Origin: Periplaneta americana
Taxonomy: Eukaryota > Arthropoda > Insecta > Blattodea > Blattidae
Length of the DNA stretch: 64,000 nt
Assembly (NCBI RefSeq): GCF_040183065.1
Contig: NC_091120.1
Span: 3,095,001-3,159,000 of the forward strand
Reading direction: 5' to 3'
Shown here: positions 44,903 through 55,129 of the stretch, piece after piece
How the letters are laid out: the number at the start of each line of letters is the position of its first letter
How positions within the stretch are numbered: position 1 is the stretch's first letter
Translations under genes and position numbers: made by a program
Notes under the pieces: model-generated
Seen by the model: the letters and a program-made list of their open reading frames with translations, nothing else
What the model was told of the DNA's origin: nothing
Database searches by the model: none

Positions 44903-45595
44903 CTAAGGTCTTTTTCTCCCCTGCCTCCCAACTAACACTCTATATGCATTTCTGGATTCGCCCATACGTGCTACATGTCCTGCCCATCTCAAACGTCTGG
45001 ATTTAATGTTCCTAATTATGTCAGGTGAAGAATACAATGCGTGCAGTTCTGTGTTGTGTAACTTTCTCCATTCTCCTGTAACCTCGTCCCTCTTAGCCCC
45101 AAATATTTTCCTAACAACCTTATTCTCAAACACCCTTAATCTCTGTTCCTCTCTCAAAGTGAGAGTCCAAGTTTCACAGCCATACAGAACAACCGGTAAT
45201 ATAACTGTTTTATAAATTCTAACTTTCAGATTTTTGGACAGCAGACTAGATGACAAAAGCTTCTCAACCGAATAATAACAGGCATTTCCCATATTTATTC
45301 TGCGTTTAATTTCCTCCCGAGTCTCATTTATATTTGTTACTGTTGCTCCAAGATATTTGAATTTTTCCAGCTCTTCGAAGGATAAATCTCCAATTTTTAG
45401 AGTTCCATTTCGTACAATATTCTGGTCACGAGACATACTCATATACTTAGTCTTTTCGGGATTTACTACCAACCCTATCTCTTTACTTGCTTGAAGTAGA
45501 ATTTCCACGTTTTCTCTAATCGTTTGTCGATTTTCTCCTAACATATTCATGTCATCTGCATAGACAAGAAGCTGATGTAACCCGTTCAATTCCAA
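44903..45595 (-). pseudogene. RT fragment, motif C to near the C-terminus (230 codons)
   Basis: [20 protein letters not shown] holds the catalytic YADD near residue 10; then [64 protein letters not shown] and [20 protein letters not shown]. The frame ends in VGRQGRKRP because of a base change near 44905-44925, so the terminal ~45 residues are read in another frame. It is the downstream half of the frame beginning at 45909. Confidence 0.85.
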
Positions 45596-45633
45596 ACCCT
45601 CTGTGTTATCCTGAACTTTCCTAATGGCATACT

Positions 45634-45909
45634 CTAGACGAGTAAAGGTGATAGTGCATCTCCTTGCTTTAGCCCGCAGTGAATTGGAAAAGCATCAGAT
45701 AGAATCTGGCCTATACGGACTCTGCTGTAAGTTTCACTAAGACACATTTTAAGTAACCGAACTAGTTTCATGGGAATAACAAATCCAATAAGAATATCAT
45801 TTAAAACTTCTCTCTTAACCGAGTCGTATGCTTTTTTGAAATCTATGAATAACTGATGCACTGTACCCTTATACTCCCATTTTTTCTCCAATATCTGTGT
45901 CGAATACAA
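45634..45909 (-). pseudogene. RT fragment with motifs A and B (91 codons)
   Basis: VHQLFIDFKKAYDSVKREVL contains RT motif A with the catalytic Asp of [23 protein letters not shown] is motif B. This is the only copy in the window retaining motif A. The RTE-type pattern (FxDFxKAYDSVxRxxL, GLxQGDxLSPxL, YADD) supports the clade call. The reading frame is lost just after SPLLV. Confidence 0.85.
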
Positions 45910-46010
45910 AAAGTCTGATGAATAATCGATCTATTACGCCTAAAGCCACACTGATGATCCGCAATAATTTCATCTACATATGATTTAATGATTTAACCCT
46001 TTTAAAATTA

Positions 46011-47675
46011 GTCTTAATGTTACTTATCTCAGGCTATGTGCTAAAATCCATTCAGCAATGGTCCTGAAGATCATTAAAGCGAATGATTCAATTTCCAAAT
46101 GATTCGTCTTTCTTCTTTCGTAGATAACATCTTTGGAACCTATATAGACCTACACTATTACTTTAAAATCATTGTTAAAATTCCCCTTTTCGCTTTTATA
46201 GCAGAAATGAAGATTTTTGTTGCAGAAACAGCTAATTGTCACGAAAATTTGGGACTAATCTACTGTCATAATTCAATCGCATTTGGTGATGAAACCTGGA
46301 TAATTATACTACCTAGTGCATCCCCCTCGCGTTTATCTAGAGAAAATCAAAACTCGAGTAGGATTTGGTTGACTATTACAATATTACTATAGTCCCGTCG
46401 CTCTAATTTCCGGCAGCCAATCGCGTTGCAGGTCGGCTACATTTAAACGTGTGCGTCTTGTGATTCGCTTATCAAGACGTTATTCATTTCTTAAGGCTCG
46501 ATAAATACTTAATATAATCGCCCGCCATTTTGGCTCTTTCGTTGGCGTTCGCAGAAAGCACACGAAGATGTTATTTGCCGCTCAATTATTTGCTTAATTA
46601 CAGTTGGTTTGATTTATTATCATAGGAGCTACGACATGATAATGTTTAACGGTAGCTCGGCAACGAAAGAACAAATATGGCGAACAATATTACCTACCCA
46701 GACTTTATAGAGCCTTCACTTACTAAGATGTAATCAAAGAGGAGGAGTCACGCCACCGGGAATAACAGTGTCACGACTATAAATATTAGAACAAATAAAA
46801 TGCTTAAGTACAATAAAATATTAACCGACATACGAAAATACTAAACATTCTTAAAAATGTATTATTGTACCATCTCATCATTACAGATATTCCGCTAGAT
46901 GGCAGTAGTGTGTTATGACGGGTTATTCTCTTGTTACCAGTTGTGCCAACTATACAATCTTCATTGAACTCTATGGACGATTACTAGTCAAGAAGGCTTT
47001 GTTGATTCAGTTTCATTTTTATTAAAACAGTTGCATTCCACTTAAGTTATCAACATATATTAAACTATTTCTATAGTAATACTTGAATATCCATAATCTC
47101 ATATAGCAGAAACTATAACCTAACCTAAATAAGAACCCCTGTAAGAAATCTACCACAAGTCAAAAAAACACTGTTCTCGGGAAATGAGGAGCTTAGAAGT
47201 CAAGTGTCTTGCATTTTAACATCATTGAAGTATCATCTATGAACAGAACATTAAATTAAAGTTGTGGCATTCTTCTGACTTGTAGAATACAAAATATACC
47301 TTTGCATTAACTCAAATCAACTTTTCTGACTTGTGCCAGTCTTCCTGCAATATAAACAAGATAAGTGATACAAAAGTTTTAATTACAAATGATGAAAAAA
47401 AATGAACCATTTTGAAAGGTACAATTATTGAAAGTACATTGTTGACAAACACAGAAACAAATGCTAGGGAGATAGTAAAAAACAAATGCTGGAGAGGTGA
47501 TAAAAATTGTAGGATAAGCAATCATGATTGGTTGAAACACGTTGTTCCGTACCGTCTTATTGATCAAAAGTAGTATGACGTAGTAAAAGTATATAAAAAC
47601 TGGCCCTTCTTATTGCGTTCTGTGAAATAATGAATTAATTTCACTCTTGAAGACACAAGAATTAGAACTGCATAA
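46011..47675. other. Unassigned stretch
   Basis: No RT motif, TIR or SINE head was recognised. TCCGCTAGATGGCAGTAGTG at 46891-46910 resembles a CTCF-type core. Frames of 62-97 codons have no recognised domains. Confidence 0.35.
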
Positions 47676-47679
47676 TGCT

Positions 47680-47912
47680 ACACTTGTGTTCATCTTGAAG
47701 CGACTAAACCGGAAGTGACGTGTTGTCGCTAACAGCCGAGGCTCTGTTGCCACATAGTCATCGCGAGAATTGCCCTGTACGTAATTTGACCCCACTCTGA
47801 GCGGATCCTGGTGCCGTACTGAAAGTTTCGGCAACAAGGAAAATGTTGCTGCCAACCGGGAATGAACTAGGAGCCAGTTGGTTTACTAACTACCTGGCTG
47901 GCTGTCTCTTTG
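47680..47912 (-). mobile_element. Possible tRNA-derived SINE, minus strand
   Basis: The minus strand reads GCCAGCCAGGTAGTTAGTAA, then CTAGTTCATTCCCGGTTGGC, spacing and sequence like A-box and B-box (GTTCATTCC) of a tRNA-like head, followed by GCAACATTTTCCTTGTTGCC (a small hairpin) and a GC-rich body to about 47690. No second copy exists in the window, so this rests on the promoter-like boxes only. Confidence 0.35.
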
Positions 47913-48118
47913 ATATTGCTCTGTCGGGTTGTTAATGAAGGCGGGATTTGAGCCAGTAACATTTCTGAGAGTGGAATGTGGAAGCTGTCAGCACCTTCAG
48001 TCCGGAAATGTTACTGATGCTGGAGTGAAGAGGAGACTGATGTGTGTCAGTGAAGTATTCATAACTTCCTCGTAACGAGGTGTGAACTGGGCCTTTCATT
48101 GTATCCTGAAATACTCTG

Positions 48119-48955
48119 CGTTACTTACTTACTGGCTTTTAAGGAACCCGGAGGTTCATTGCCGCCCTCACATAAACCCGCCATTGGTCCCTATCCTGAG
48201 CAAGATTTATCCAGTCTCTATCATCATATCCCACCTCCCTCAAATCCATTTTAATATTATCTTCCCATCTACGTCTCGGCCTCCCCAAAGGTCTTTTTCC
48301 CGCCGGTCTCCCAACTAACACTCTATATGCATTTTTGGATTCGCCCATACGTGCTACATGCCCTGCCCATCTCAAACGTCTGGATTTTAAGTTCCTAATT
48401 ATGTCAGGTGAAGAATACAATGCGTGCAGTTCTGTGTTGTGTAACTTTTTCCATTCTCCTGTAACTTCATCCCTCTTAGCACCAAATATTTCCTAAGCAC
48501 CTTATTCTCAAACACCCTTAACCTATGTTCCTCTCTCAAAGTGAGAGTCCAAGTTTCACAACCATACAGAACAACCGGTAATATAACTGTTTTATAAATT
48601 CTAACTTTCAGATTTTTTGACAGCAGACTGGATGATAATAGCTTCTCAACCGAATAATAACAGGCATTTCCCATATTTATTCTGCGTTTAATTTCCTCCC
48701 GAGTGTCATTTACTGTTGCTCCAAGATATTTGAATTTTTCCACCTCTTCGAAGAAAAAATCTCCAATTTTTATAGTTCCATTTCTTACAATATTCTGGTC
48801 ACGAGACATAATCATATACTTAGTCTTTTCAGGATTTACTTCCAACCCTATCGCTTTACTTGCTTCAAGTAGAATTTCCGTCTTTTCCCTAATCGTTTGT
48901 GGATTTTCTGCTAACATATTCACGTTATCCGCATAGACAAGCAGCTGATGTTACG
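48119..48955 (-). mobile_element. RTE-like non-LTR copy j
   Basis: The frame 48923-48399 reads [44 protein letters not shown] (three codons shorter than TVTNINDT of other copies), [20 protein letters not shown]; a one-base loss near 48490 shifts the frame, and 48420-48139 completes [20 protein letters not shown] through [20 protein letters not shown] to RVP. It begins at the HQLLVYADN-like codons near 48950, where GTTATCC replaces GTCATCC. A very short (TTAC)2 tail. Confidence 0.88.
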
Positions 48956-49194
48956 AAAAAAATGTCGTGGCATGCAAAGTACGATATTCTAATTATTTGT
49001 AAAATTTAGACTTACTTAAAAAAAATAGGCCCAATTCGTGTAATAAGCGATACTCACGTTTTAAGCACGATACAGACATGAGTCTTCGACCTTCTCTTGT
49101 ACAAAAAACATAGAGAAATTGCTGCAATTCTGAAGAAACTTACTTTCAAGGTTGTAATAATTGCTCATGCCGAAATAGTTACATTTATAGAACT

Positions 49195-49430
49195 ACAGTC
49201 TTACTAATAAACCGTGTATAGTTTTTTATACGAGACTTATGCAGAGTTCAGACAGCAAACGTTACTAATAAACCATGCATAAGCAGCGGATGTATAAACA
49301 AGCTGTAACTATATAATGGGAATTGCTTTGGAAAAGTTATATACACGAAAACCCATGTTTAAGCGTTGTATATATAGAAAAATGGCCGCCCCTCTAACAG
49401 CTGTTCGTATCGACTGTCATTTTATGATTA
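49195..49430. repeat. Possible left end of a DNA element split by an RT insertion
   Basis: TACTAATAAACCGTGTATAG and a second TACTAATAAACCATGCATAA lie at about 49203 and 49265, and an inverted counterpart (TTTTTATTAGTATGACC) lies at 50876-50895. This is consistent with termini of one older element with an RT inserted between them. Similarity is short and patchy. Confidence 0.35.
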
Positions 49431-49439
49431 TGGTTGCCT

Positions 49440-50660
49440 TTGTATTGTATTGTATTGTATTGTATTGCATTTATTAACATTCCATGGTATTCATACATGC
49501 TTACAGCTACAATATGGAACAAGTCAAAAAACTTTATATTATTATAAAATCTTAATTTATAGTCACAGTGTAGATGAAATATATACAGAAGAGATTTACA
49601 ATATAGTCTACTAGTACAACACAAAGCTTTAGTATCAATTTCATGAAGCGTTATTGAATGTCATGAATTCACCTACAGAATAGAAGGCGTGAGGAATTAG
49701 GTACTTCTTTAATTTGACCCTAAATAATTTTATGTTTTGAGTTTCATTTTTTATATCGATAGGGAGGCTATTAAAATTGTTTACTGACATATAACGCACT
49801 CCTTTTTGATAGCACGATAGACTTGCCGATGGAATATGAAAGTCGTTTTTGACTTGTATTTATGCTATGAACTGTTGAATTAGTTACAAAGTTTTCACGA
49901 TTACATACGAGGAAGACTATTAATGAAAATATATACTGACAAGCCATGGGCATTATTTGTAGTTTTTTGAAAATAGTCCTACACGATTCCCTAGATTTGG
50001 CACCTACTATTATTCCGATTACTCTTTTTTGTAATAGAAATATATTGTTACTATCTGTGGAATTTCCCCAGAATATTATTCCAAAACTCATTGCCGAGTG
50101 GAAGTATGCAAAGTATATTGTTTTTAAGGTATTGATATTTACTATCTTTTGCATAGATCTAACAGAAAACAAGCTGAATTTAGTTTGGGGGTAATTTCTT
50201 TAATATGATTTCACCAATTTAACACATTATCGATTTTTAAGCCAAGAAATTTGTTTGTTGTTGTTGTTTCTAATAAGGATCTATTATTAATTATTGCGCT
50301 AGAAATTTGCGACGTTGAATTTGGACAGGATTTAAATTGAATTATGTTAGTTTTGTTACAATTTAATACTAATTTATTGACTGAGAACCAGTCACATATT
50401 TTGAAGAGAATTTCCTCTGTTGAAGATTGGAATGTGTTGGAGTTATTGGCTGTACTTACTATACTTGTGTCATTTGCAAATAATATGGGATGACCTACAT
50501 CTTTTATTGGGTGGGGGTGACCTTGTACCTTGTGACCACAGAAGAACAAACCAAAGAACACAGAAAAATTAGAATAATATTGCTGTAGCTTGTACTCTTT
50601 GACCAAAATATAGTGTGGTAATCGATTAGAGCCAGTTGTACTATCGCTACTTAGCACGCC
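49440..50660 (-). mobile_element. CR1/jockey-like RT remnant with (ATACA)n tail, minus strand
   Basis: The frame 50657-50211 holds HPILFANDTSIVSTANNSN, where the catalytic A-D-D of motif C is A-N-D, followed by FSVNKLVLNCNKTNIIQFK and LLETTTTNKFLGLKIDNVLN. The frame 50172-49771 continues INTLKTIYFAYFHSAMSFGI, IFWGNSTDSNNIFLLQKRVI and SCRTIFKKLQIM. The tail TTGTATTGTATTGTATTG (49438-49473, plus strand) marks the 3' end. The Asp-to-Asn change and frame breaks show it is dead. Confidence 0.85.
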
Positions 50661-50739
50661 ACACTAGAGCGATCTACCGCATGCAAAAGAGAACCTCAGA
50701 TATTCTATTACCTTTCGTAACGAAGTAATACCGAAACTA

Positions 50740-50905
50740 TGACGTAGCTGTGTAACAGCTGTGTAATACTGTTATACACGACGTATGTAGTGATTAATAG
50801 TAAGGAATTTACACACGACTTATAAACGAGCTACTCATTGTATAAGTATAAGACAGTTAAACGTCTGTATAAAGAGTTTTTATTAGTATGACCGCTAGTG
50901 GCTAA
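50740..50905. repeat. Possible right end of the DNA element split by the RT insertion
   Basis: Contains GTGTAACAGCTGTGTAATAC and ends AAAGAGTTTTTATTAGTATG, the inverse of the TACTAATAAA motif at about 49203. See 49195-49430. Confidence 0.3.
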
Positions 50906-50945
50906 ACTGAAACTTTATATCATAAGAAATACTAGTGATGTAATA

Positions 50946-51908
50946 GTAATATGCGTTACAAGAGCGGTATGTTGAGGTTTTCATGTTCGAGGAAAAGTTT
51001 GAAAAAGCGAAACGTAGTTGAGCTTTTTTAATTTCCGAGAATTGAAAGAAAACATACCGCTCGTGTATCGTACATTATTTTGTGCGAAGATCGTTTATTA
51101 CATACCTGAAAGAGGACTTTCTAATTCTTTATTGCGTTATTTCACGACGCTGTATCAACATTTAGGTTATTTAGCGTCTGAATGATATGAAGGTGATAAT
51201 GCCGGTGAAATGAGTCCGGGGTCCAGCACCGAAAGTTACCCAGCATTTGCTCGTATTGGGTGGAGGGAAAACCCCGGAAAAACCTCAACCAGGTAACTTG
51301 CCTCGACCGGGATTCGAACCCGGGCCACCTGGTTTCGCGGCCAGACGCGCTCACCGTCACTCCACAGGTGTGGACACTTTCTAATTAGTTGCAATAAAAT
51401 ATCCATGTTGGTTTCTGTTCAATGACGGCAAATTTGCAAAAGAAAAATATCTATCTTCAACATTGTTGCTTTAAAATTTTTTCTGTGTTTACTATACTCC
51501 AGCAGGCCGTGATATACTTCTGTCTTTTTTTTCCCCCACTAAATGATGAGTCTGGAATCTTGTTGATTTTTTCACGGCTCCCTTAATGTTACTTGCATCA
51601 CGAATGCAGTAACTTTAGTGGAGTTGTAGAGTTTACTTAATTTTTGCAAATATTTAAAAACAATAATTAACAGTGCAATTTAGGTGAAATTCCAGTGGTA
51701 AGTTTCCAATTTATAATTATTGCTATATTGAAAGTCTCTAAAAATAATATGTTAAAAGCCTAAAGCAGTAAAATCAATATGTCACTTAAGCGGTAAGAAG
51801 AGGGAAATTGTTATGTGTGTTACTCTGGGAATACTGAATGTAGTATTTCACACTTACCGCGTATTGGTTTTGTGCGGAAAACAAGCAAATACGCACGATC
51901 TCGCACAA
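50946..51908 (+). mobile_element. Repeat family E, copy 2, carrying a SINE
   Basis: It begins GTAATATGCGTTACAAGAGC and ends CGCACGATCTCGCACAA. The 5' stem-loop is present (GAGCGGTATGTTGAGGTTTT versus GAAAACATACCGCTC). Without the SINE (51127-51375) and its duplicated target the copy is about 700 bp, close to copy 3 at 60413-61104. No conserved frame. Confidence 0.8.
51127..51375 (-). mobile_element. tRNA-derived SINE inserted in E copy 2, with 11 bp TSD
   Basis: Same family as 10987-11247: on the minus strand a head GTCCACACCTGTGGAGTGAC, B-box GGGTTCGAATCCCGG, then GGCAAGTTACCTGGTTGAGG and a body ending CGTGAAATAACGCAATAAAG. ACTTTCTAATT flanks both sides (51116-51126 and 51376-51386). E copies 1 and 3 have the empty site (TTTCTAATTAGTTGCAAT near 60573 and its inverse near 22870). 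Confidence 0.92.
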
Positions 51909-51961
51909 TAGTTATTTACGTTTCATGCGCCAAAAGTGCGTTGAATTTCGGAACGAATACC

Positions 51962-52570
51962 TGACCATGCCGAAATGTAGTAATTATACACCTGGTAGCA
52001 GTCCTTTGATGCATGTCATTAAAGTACACTAGTCATTAAAGTACAGGTCTTCAGCCAATCACAAGCCAGCTTTGTACCGTTATATCGGTTATTGTCGGAT
52101 ATGCAATCGACAATTAGCGAAAAGTCACGGAGGCTGGAAATCAAATACTGTCGCAGAAGGTTATGGTCTGTTACTATAATAATTAGCGTTAATTGTAAAT
52201 ATTATTCAAATAAATTCAATTTGTCATCCTGTTTTTCAATTCTAAATCAATTTCCAGTTTATATCAGACTAATGTTCATTCTTATTCTGTGCCAAGGCCA
52301 ATGACATTCAGCCTCGGAAAAAATCAATACTTTCGCGTCTGCGCACATCTCACAATTCAGGTCAGTTCGCACATAACCATAAAAAGACCTAATTTGCAGT
52401 ACTTTCAAGTTAGACATATGGTCGAGCATAAAAGTCGTATGAAACTAGCCTATAATGGCAATTAAGACGCTCGTATGAAAGTTATGAAACTCGCTTTCGC
52501 TCGTTTCACAAATAATCATACTTGCATCTTAATTACTACCATTATAGGCTCGTTGCATAATGTACTATTA
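51962..52570 (+). mobile_element. Repeat family AB, copy B
   Basis: It starts TGACCATGCCGAAATGTAGT and ends GTTGCATAATGTACTATTA. It follows E copy 2 by 53 bp. The 3' ~140 bp foldback is present: ATATGGTCGAGCATAAAAGT / CCTATAATGGCAATTAAGAC faces CTTAATTACTACCATTATAGGC. The internal sequence includes CTTTCGCGTCTGCGCACATC and TGTTACTATAATAATTAGCG, shared with copies A and C. Confidence 0.75.
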
Positions 52571-53215
52571 TGCTCGACCATGCCGAAATGTAGTTATATA
52601 TACACATGGTAGCAGCACTTTAATGGACCTCATTAAAGTACACCTATTCATTAAAGTTCAGGTGTTCCACCAATCAGAAAACATCATTGTAGCAATATGA
52701 AAGCGCAAGTATCGATTATTCTCGGATATGCAATCGAAAGACAACAATAAATCACCTATATTTGAAATAAAGTCAATTCTATTACTATAATAATTAGCGT
52801 TAATTGTAAATAATATTCAAATAAATTCAATTTGTCATCTTGTTTTTCAATGTCTAATACAATTTCAAGGTTATATCAGGATTAATGTTTATTTTACTCT
52901 CTAGATTATATCAAGGTCAATGTCGATATTAGTTTCTCGGAAAAAATCAATGCTTTCGCGTCTGCGCACATCTCACAATTTACGAGGTATTGCACAAGGT
53001 CAGTTCCGCTCCTCAGTCAGATAAGAATAACATGAATACTTATGAATAATTTCAAGTTAGAAATATGGTCGAGCATAAAAAGTCGTATGAAACTTGAATA
53101 TAATGGTAATTAAGACGCTCGTATGAAAATTATGAAACTCGCTTGCGCTCGTTTCATAAACATACTCGCGTTTTAATTACTACCATTATAGGCTCGTTGC
53201 ATAATGTACTATTAT
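52571..53215 (+). mobile_element. Repeat family AB, copy C, directly after copy B
   Basis: It starts TGCTCGACCATGCCGAAATG with no spacer from copy B and ends GTTGCATAATGTACTATTAT. Alignment with B and A covers the full length with indels. Direct adjacency of B and C in the same orientation suggests either tandem duplication or insertion at the terminus of the other. The central hairpin ATGAAACTCGCTTGCGCTCG/TTTCAT is intact. Confidence 0.75.
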
Positions 53216-54798
53216 TTTATAATACGCTGAAATGTGTAAAACAATTAATAAAGAAATAACATCAAACTTGTAGTGATGTGTAGTTTAATATCATGTTCAA
53301 TGAATAAAGAGGTTGCTATGACAACAATTATGTATTGAATATTATAGCATGGTAAATCGTTTCATACTGTTAAATTTACGGCACAAGTTTTGCCGTCATA
53401 ATGGAAGTCATGACGTTTCAGTTGGCATGGTAATATTTTGCGGTAAATTATGAACGATTTTCACTAACGTTGAAGACTGTTCATAATGATGAACTACAAA
53501 AAAAAAGATAACGTTTAACTTGTTACACCTTCTACCAGCTCTTCTTAAATTTTATTCCTAGAAGGACTTCATATTTAATGTTTGCGAATATATTCAAGAG
53601 GGAATAATCCATTTGTAATGTAATAACTATCAGTAAAGGAATTTTTTTAACAAAATAGCTATTTACACGTTTTTAAAAATATTTCATTACATAAAGTAGT
53701 AAAAAATGAAATGGTACAGACTTTTTTGGGCCTCTGCCATTGTTTGCCCTAAGAAGGTAATAAATTACTTCTATAAATGTGTCTTGAATTGAGAAAATTT
53801 CCATACAAGACTTTTATGGCTTAAAAATTTATCTACAAAAATTCGATGATATTTGGATAAAGGGAGATACCCATAAAAATGAGTTTTGAGTCAAATGAAA
53901 ATTAAACATTAGACCCTTACTGCAAATAATTTTCTTCGCAAATAAAACACATCGAATGATAGTATTATTTTGTTTTTTTGAAACCCACTTGTAGAATTTA
54001 ACTTGCAGGCCTATATTCTCCTGGGGAACAAAACTCTATCTGCACCAGAAAATTACTTCACCGTCTTTTCTCAAGCACCACCGAATTATATTGTAATAAC
54101 TCTGCTTCTCTCAGAAACAGCTGAACTCCTCAGTTTCCTGTAAGAATTTTAAATTTCTCTACATGTTCCAAAGTTTATAGTCACAATCCTTCCCTCATCA
54201 GAAACACAAGGTTTGCCTCCAGAACACTTTTGACTTCTTCAAAATGTAGCTATAATATCTACATATAATTTGAACTGGTAATGAAAATTACGGGAAGACG
54301 GCTAAATGGATTTTAATAAATGACCCCTCATTTTGAAGATTGGAACTCAAAGTTTTTCAGAAAAATAGTGGTTTTCAGTGAAATGTCAATTTTTCAACAT
54401 AATATTCCTATTTTCCAAAACCCATCTGTCGTCAGTGTTGAGAATTAGCTAATTGCATTCACGGCCGACTTGATGGTCGCTTCGCTTCTCCTTCGCTAAG
54501 GGAACATCAAGTCGGCCGTGTTGCATTTCAGAATAAAACAAAACACACACTACAGTAAACAATATTACACCAAGGCCATGATCTGCAAGAATGCTGACAT
54601 ATTTAGAGCTCAAATTAAATTGGTTATTAAAAACTTAACTTACTAAAAATAATTTACAGGTTCGATTCTGTGGTGTGTAATTTTCTGGGTACAGCTGTGT
54701 ATTGGATATTAAAAACTACAAAAATTGAGGTGGTTTGATGACATTATTACCATTAGAAATGAAATAGCCTATTATTGTAGTTAATGCCACGATGTGAC
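53216..54798. other. Unassigned AT-rich stretch with one strong hairpin
   Basis: No element or frame recognised apart from the inverted repeat at 54460-54520, listed separately. Confidence 0.4.
54460..54520. repeat. Perfect 16 bp inverted repeat (hairpin)
   Basis: CACGGCCGACTTGATG (54460-54475) faces CATCAAGTCGGCCGTG (54505-54520) across a 29-base loop. It is GC-rich in an otherwise AT-rich stretch. It could be the core of a foldback repeat family or a cruciform-forming site. Confidence 0.85.
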
Positions 54799-54814
54799 TA
54801 TTTTCCATTAATTA

Positions 54815-55113
54815 CTTACTGGCTTTTAAGGAACCCGGAGGTTCATTGCCGCCCTCACATAAGCCCGCCATTGGTCCATATCCTGAGCAAGATTAATCCA
54901 GTCTCTACCATCATATCCTAACTCCCTCAAATCCATTTTAATATTATCTTCCTATCTACGTCTCGGCCTCCCCAAAGGTCTTTTTCCCTCCGGCCTCCCA
55001 AGTAACACTCTATATGCATTTCTGGATTCGCCCATACGTGCTACATGTCCTGCCCATCTCAAACGTCTGGATTTTATGTCCTAATTATGTCAGGTGAAGT
55101 ATACAATACAGTA
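54815..55113 (-). mobile_element. RTE-like non-LTR copy k, ~300 bp, with 16 bp TSD
   Basis: The plus strand reads CTTACTGGCTTTTAAGGAAC, then the complement of the last ~90 codons, up to GATTTTATGTCCTAATTATG. Single-base changes break the reading frame. TATTTT(C/T)CATTAATTA flanks both sides (54799-54814 and 55114-55129; 15 of 16). The tail is reduced to about one TTAC unit. Confidence 0.88.
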
Positions 55114-55129
55114 TATTTTTCATTAATTA

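Larger units (their letters stand above)
44726..46010 (-). mobile_element. RTE-like non-LTR copy i, longest copy
   Basis: This copy extends furthest 5', to RT motif A. Minus-strand frames 45909-45634 and 45595-44903 are separated by a small deletion near 45636 (CTCTAGACGAGTAAAGG in place of the longer sequence of copy g). Upstream of 45909 broken sequence continues to about 46010 (CTGATGATCCGCAATAATTT). The (TTAC)n tail is on the plus strand at 44726-44750. The flanks share GATAATGATTTA/GATTTAATGATTTA, a possible TSD that I cannot separate from element sequence. Confidence 0.9.

Noticed and set aside
44713-45996. GATAATGATTTA/GATTTAATGATTTA as TSD of copy i
   Set aside because: The 5' end of the element cannot be located precisely here, and the match needs a gap.
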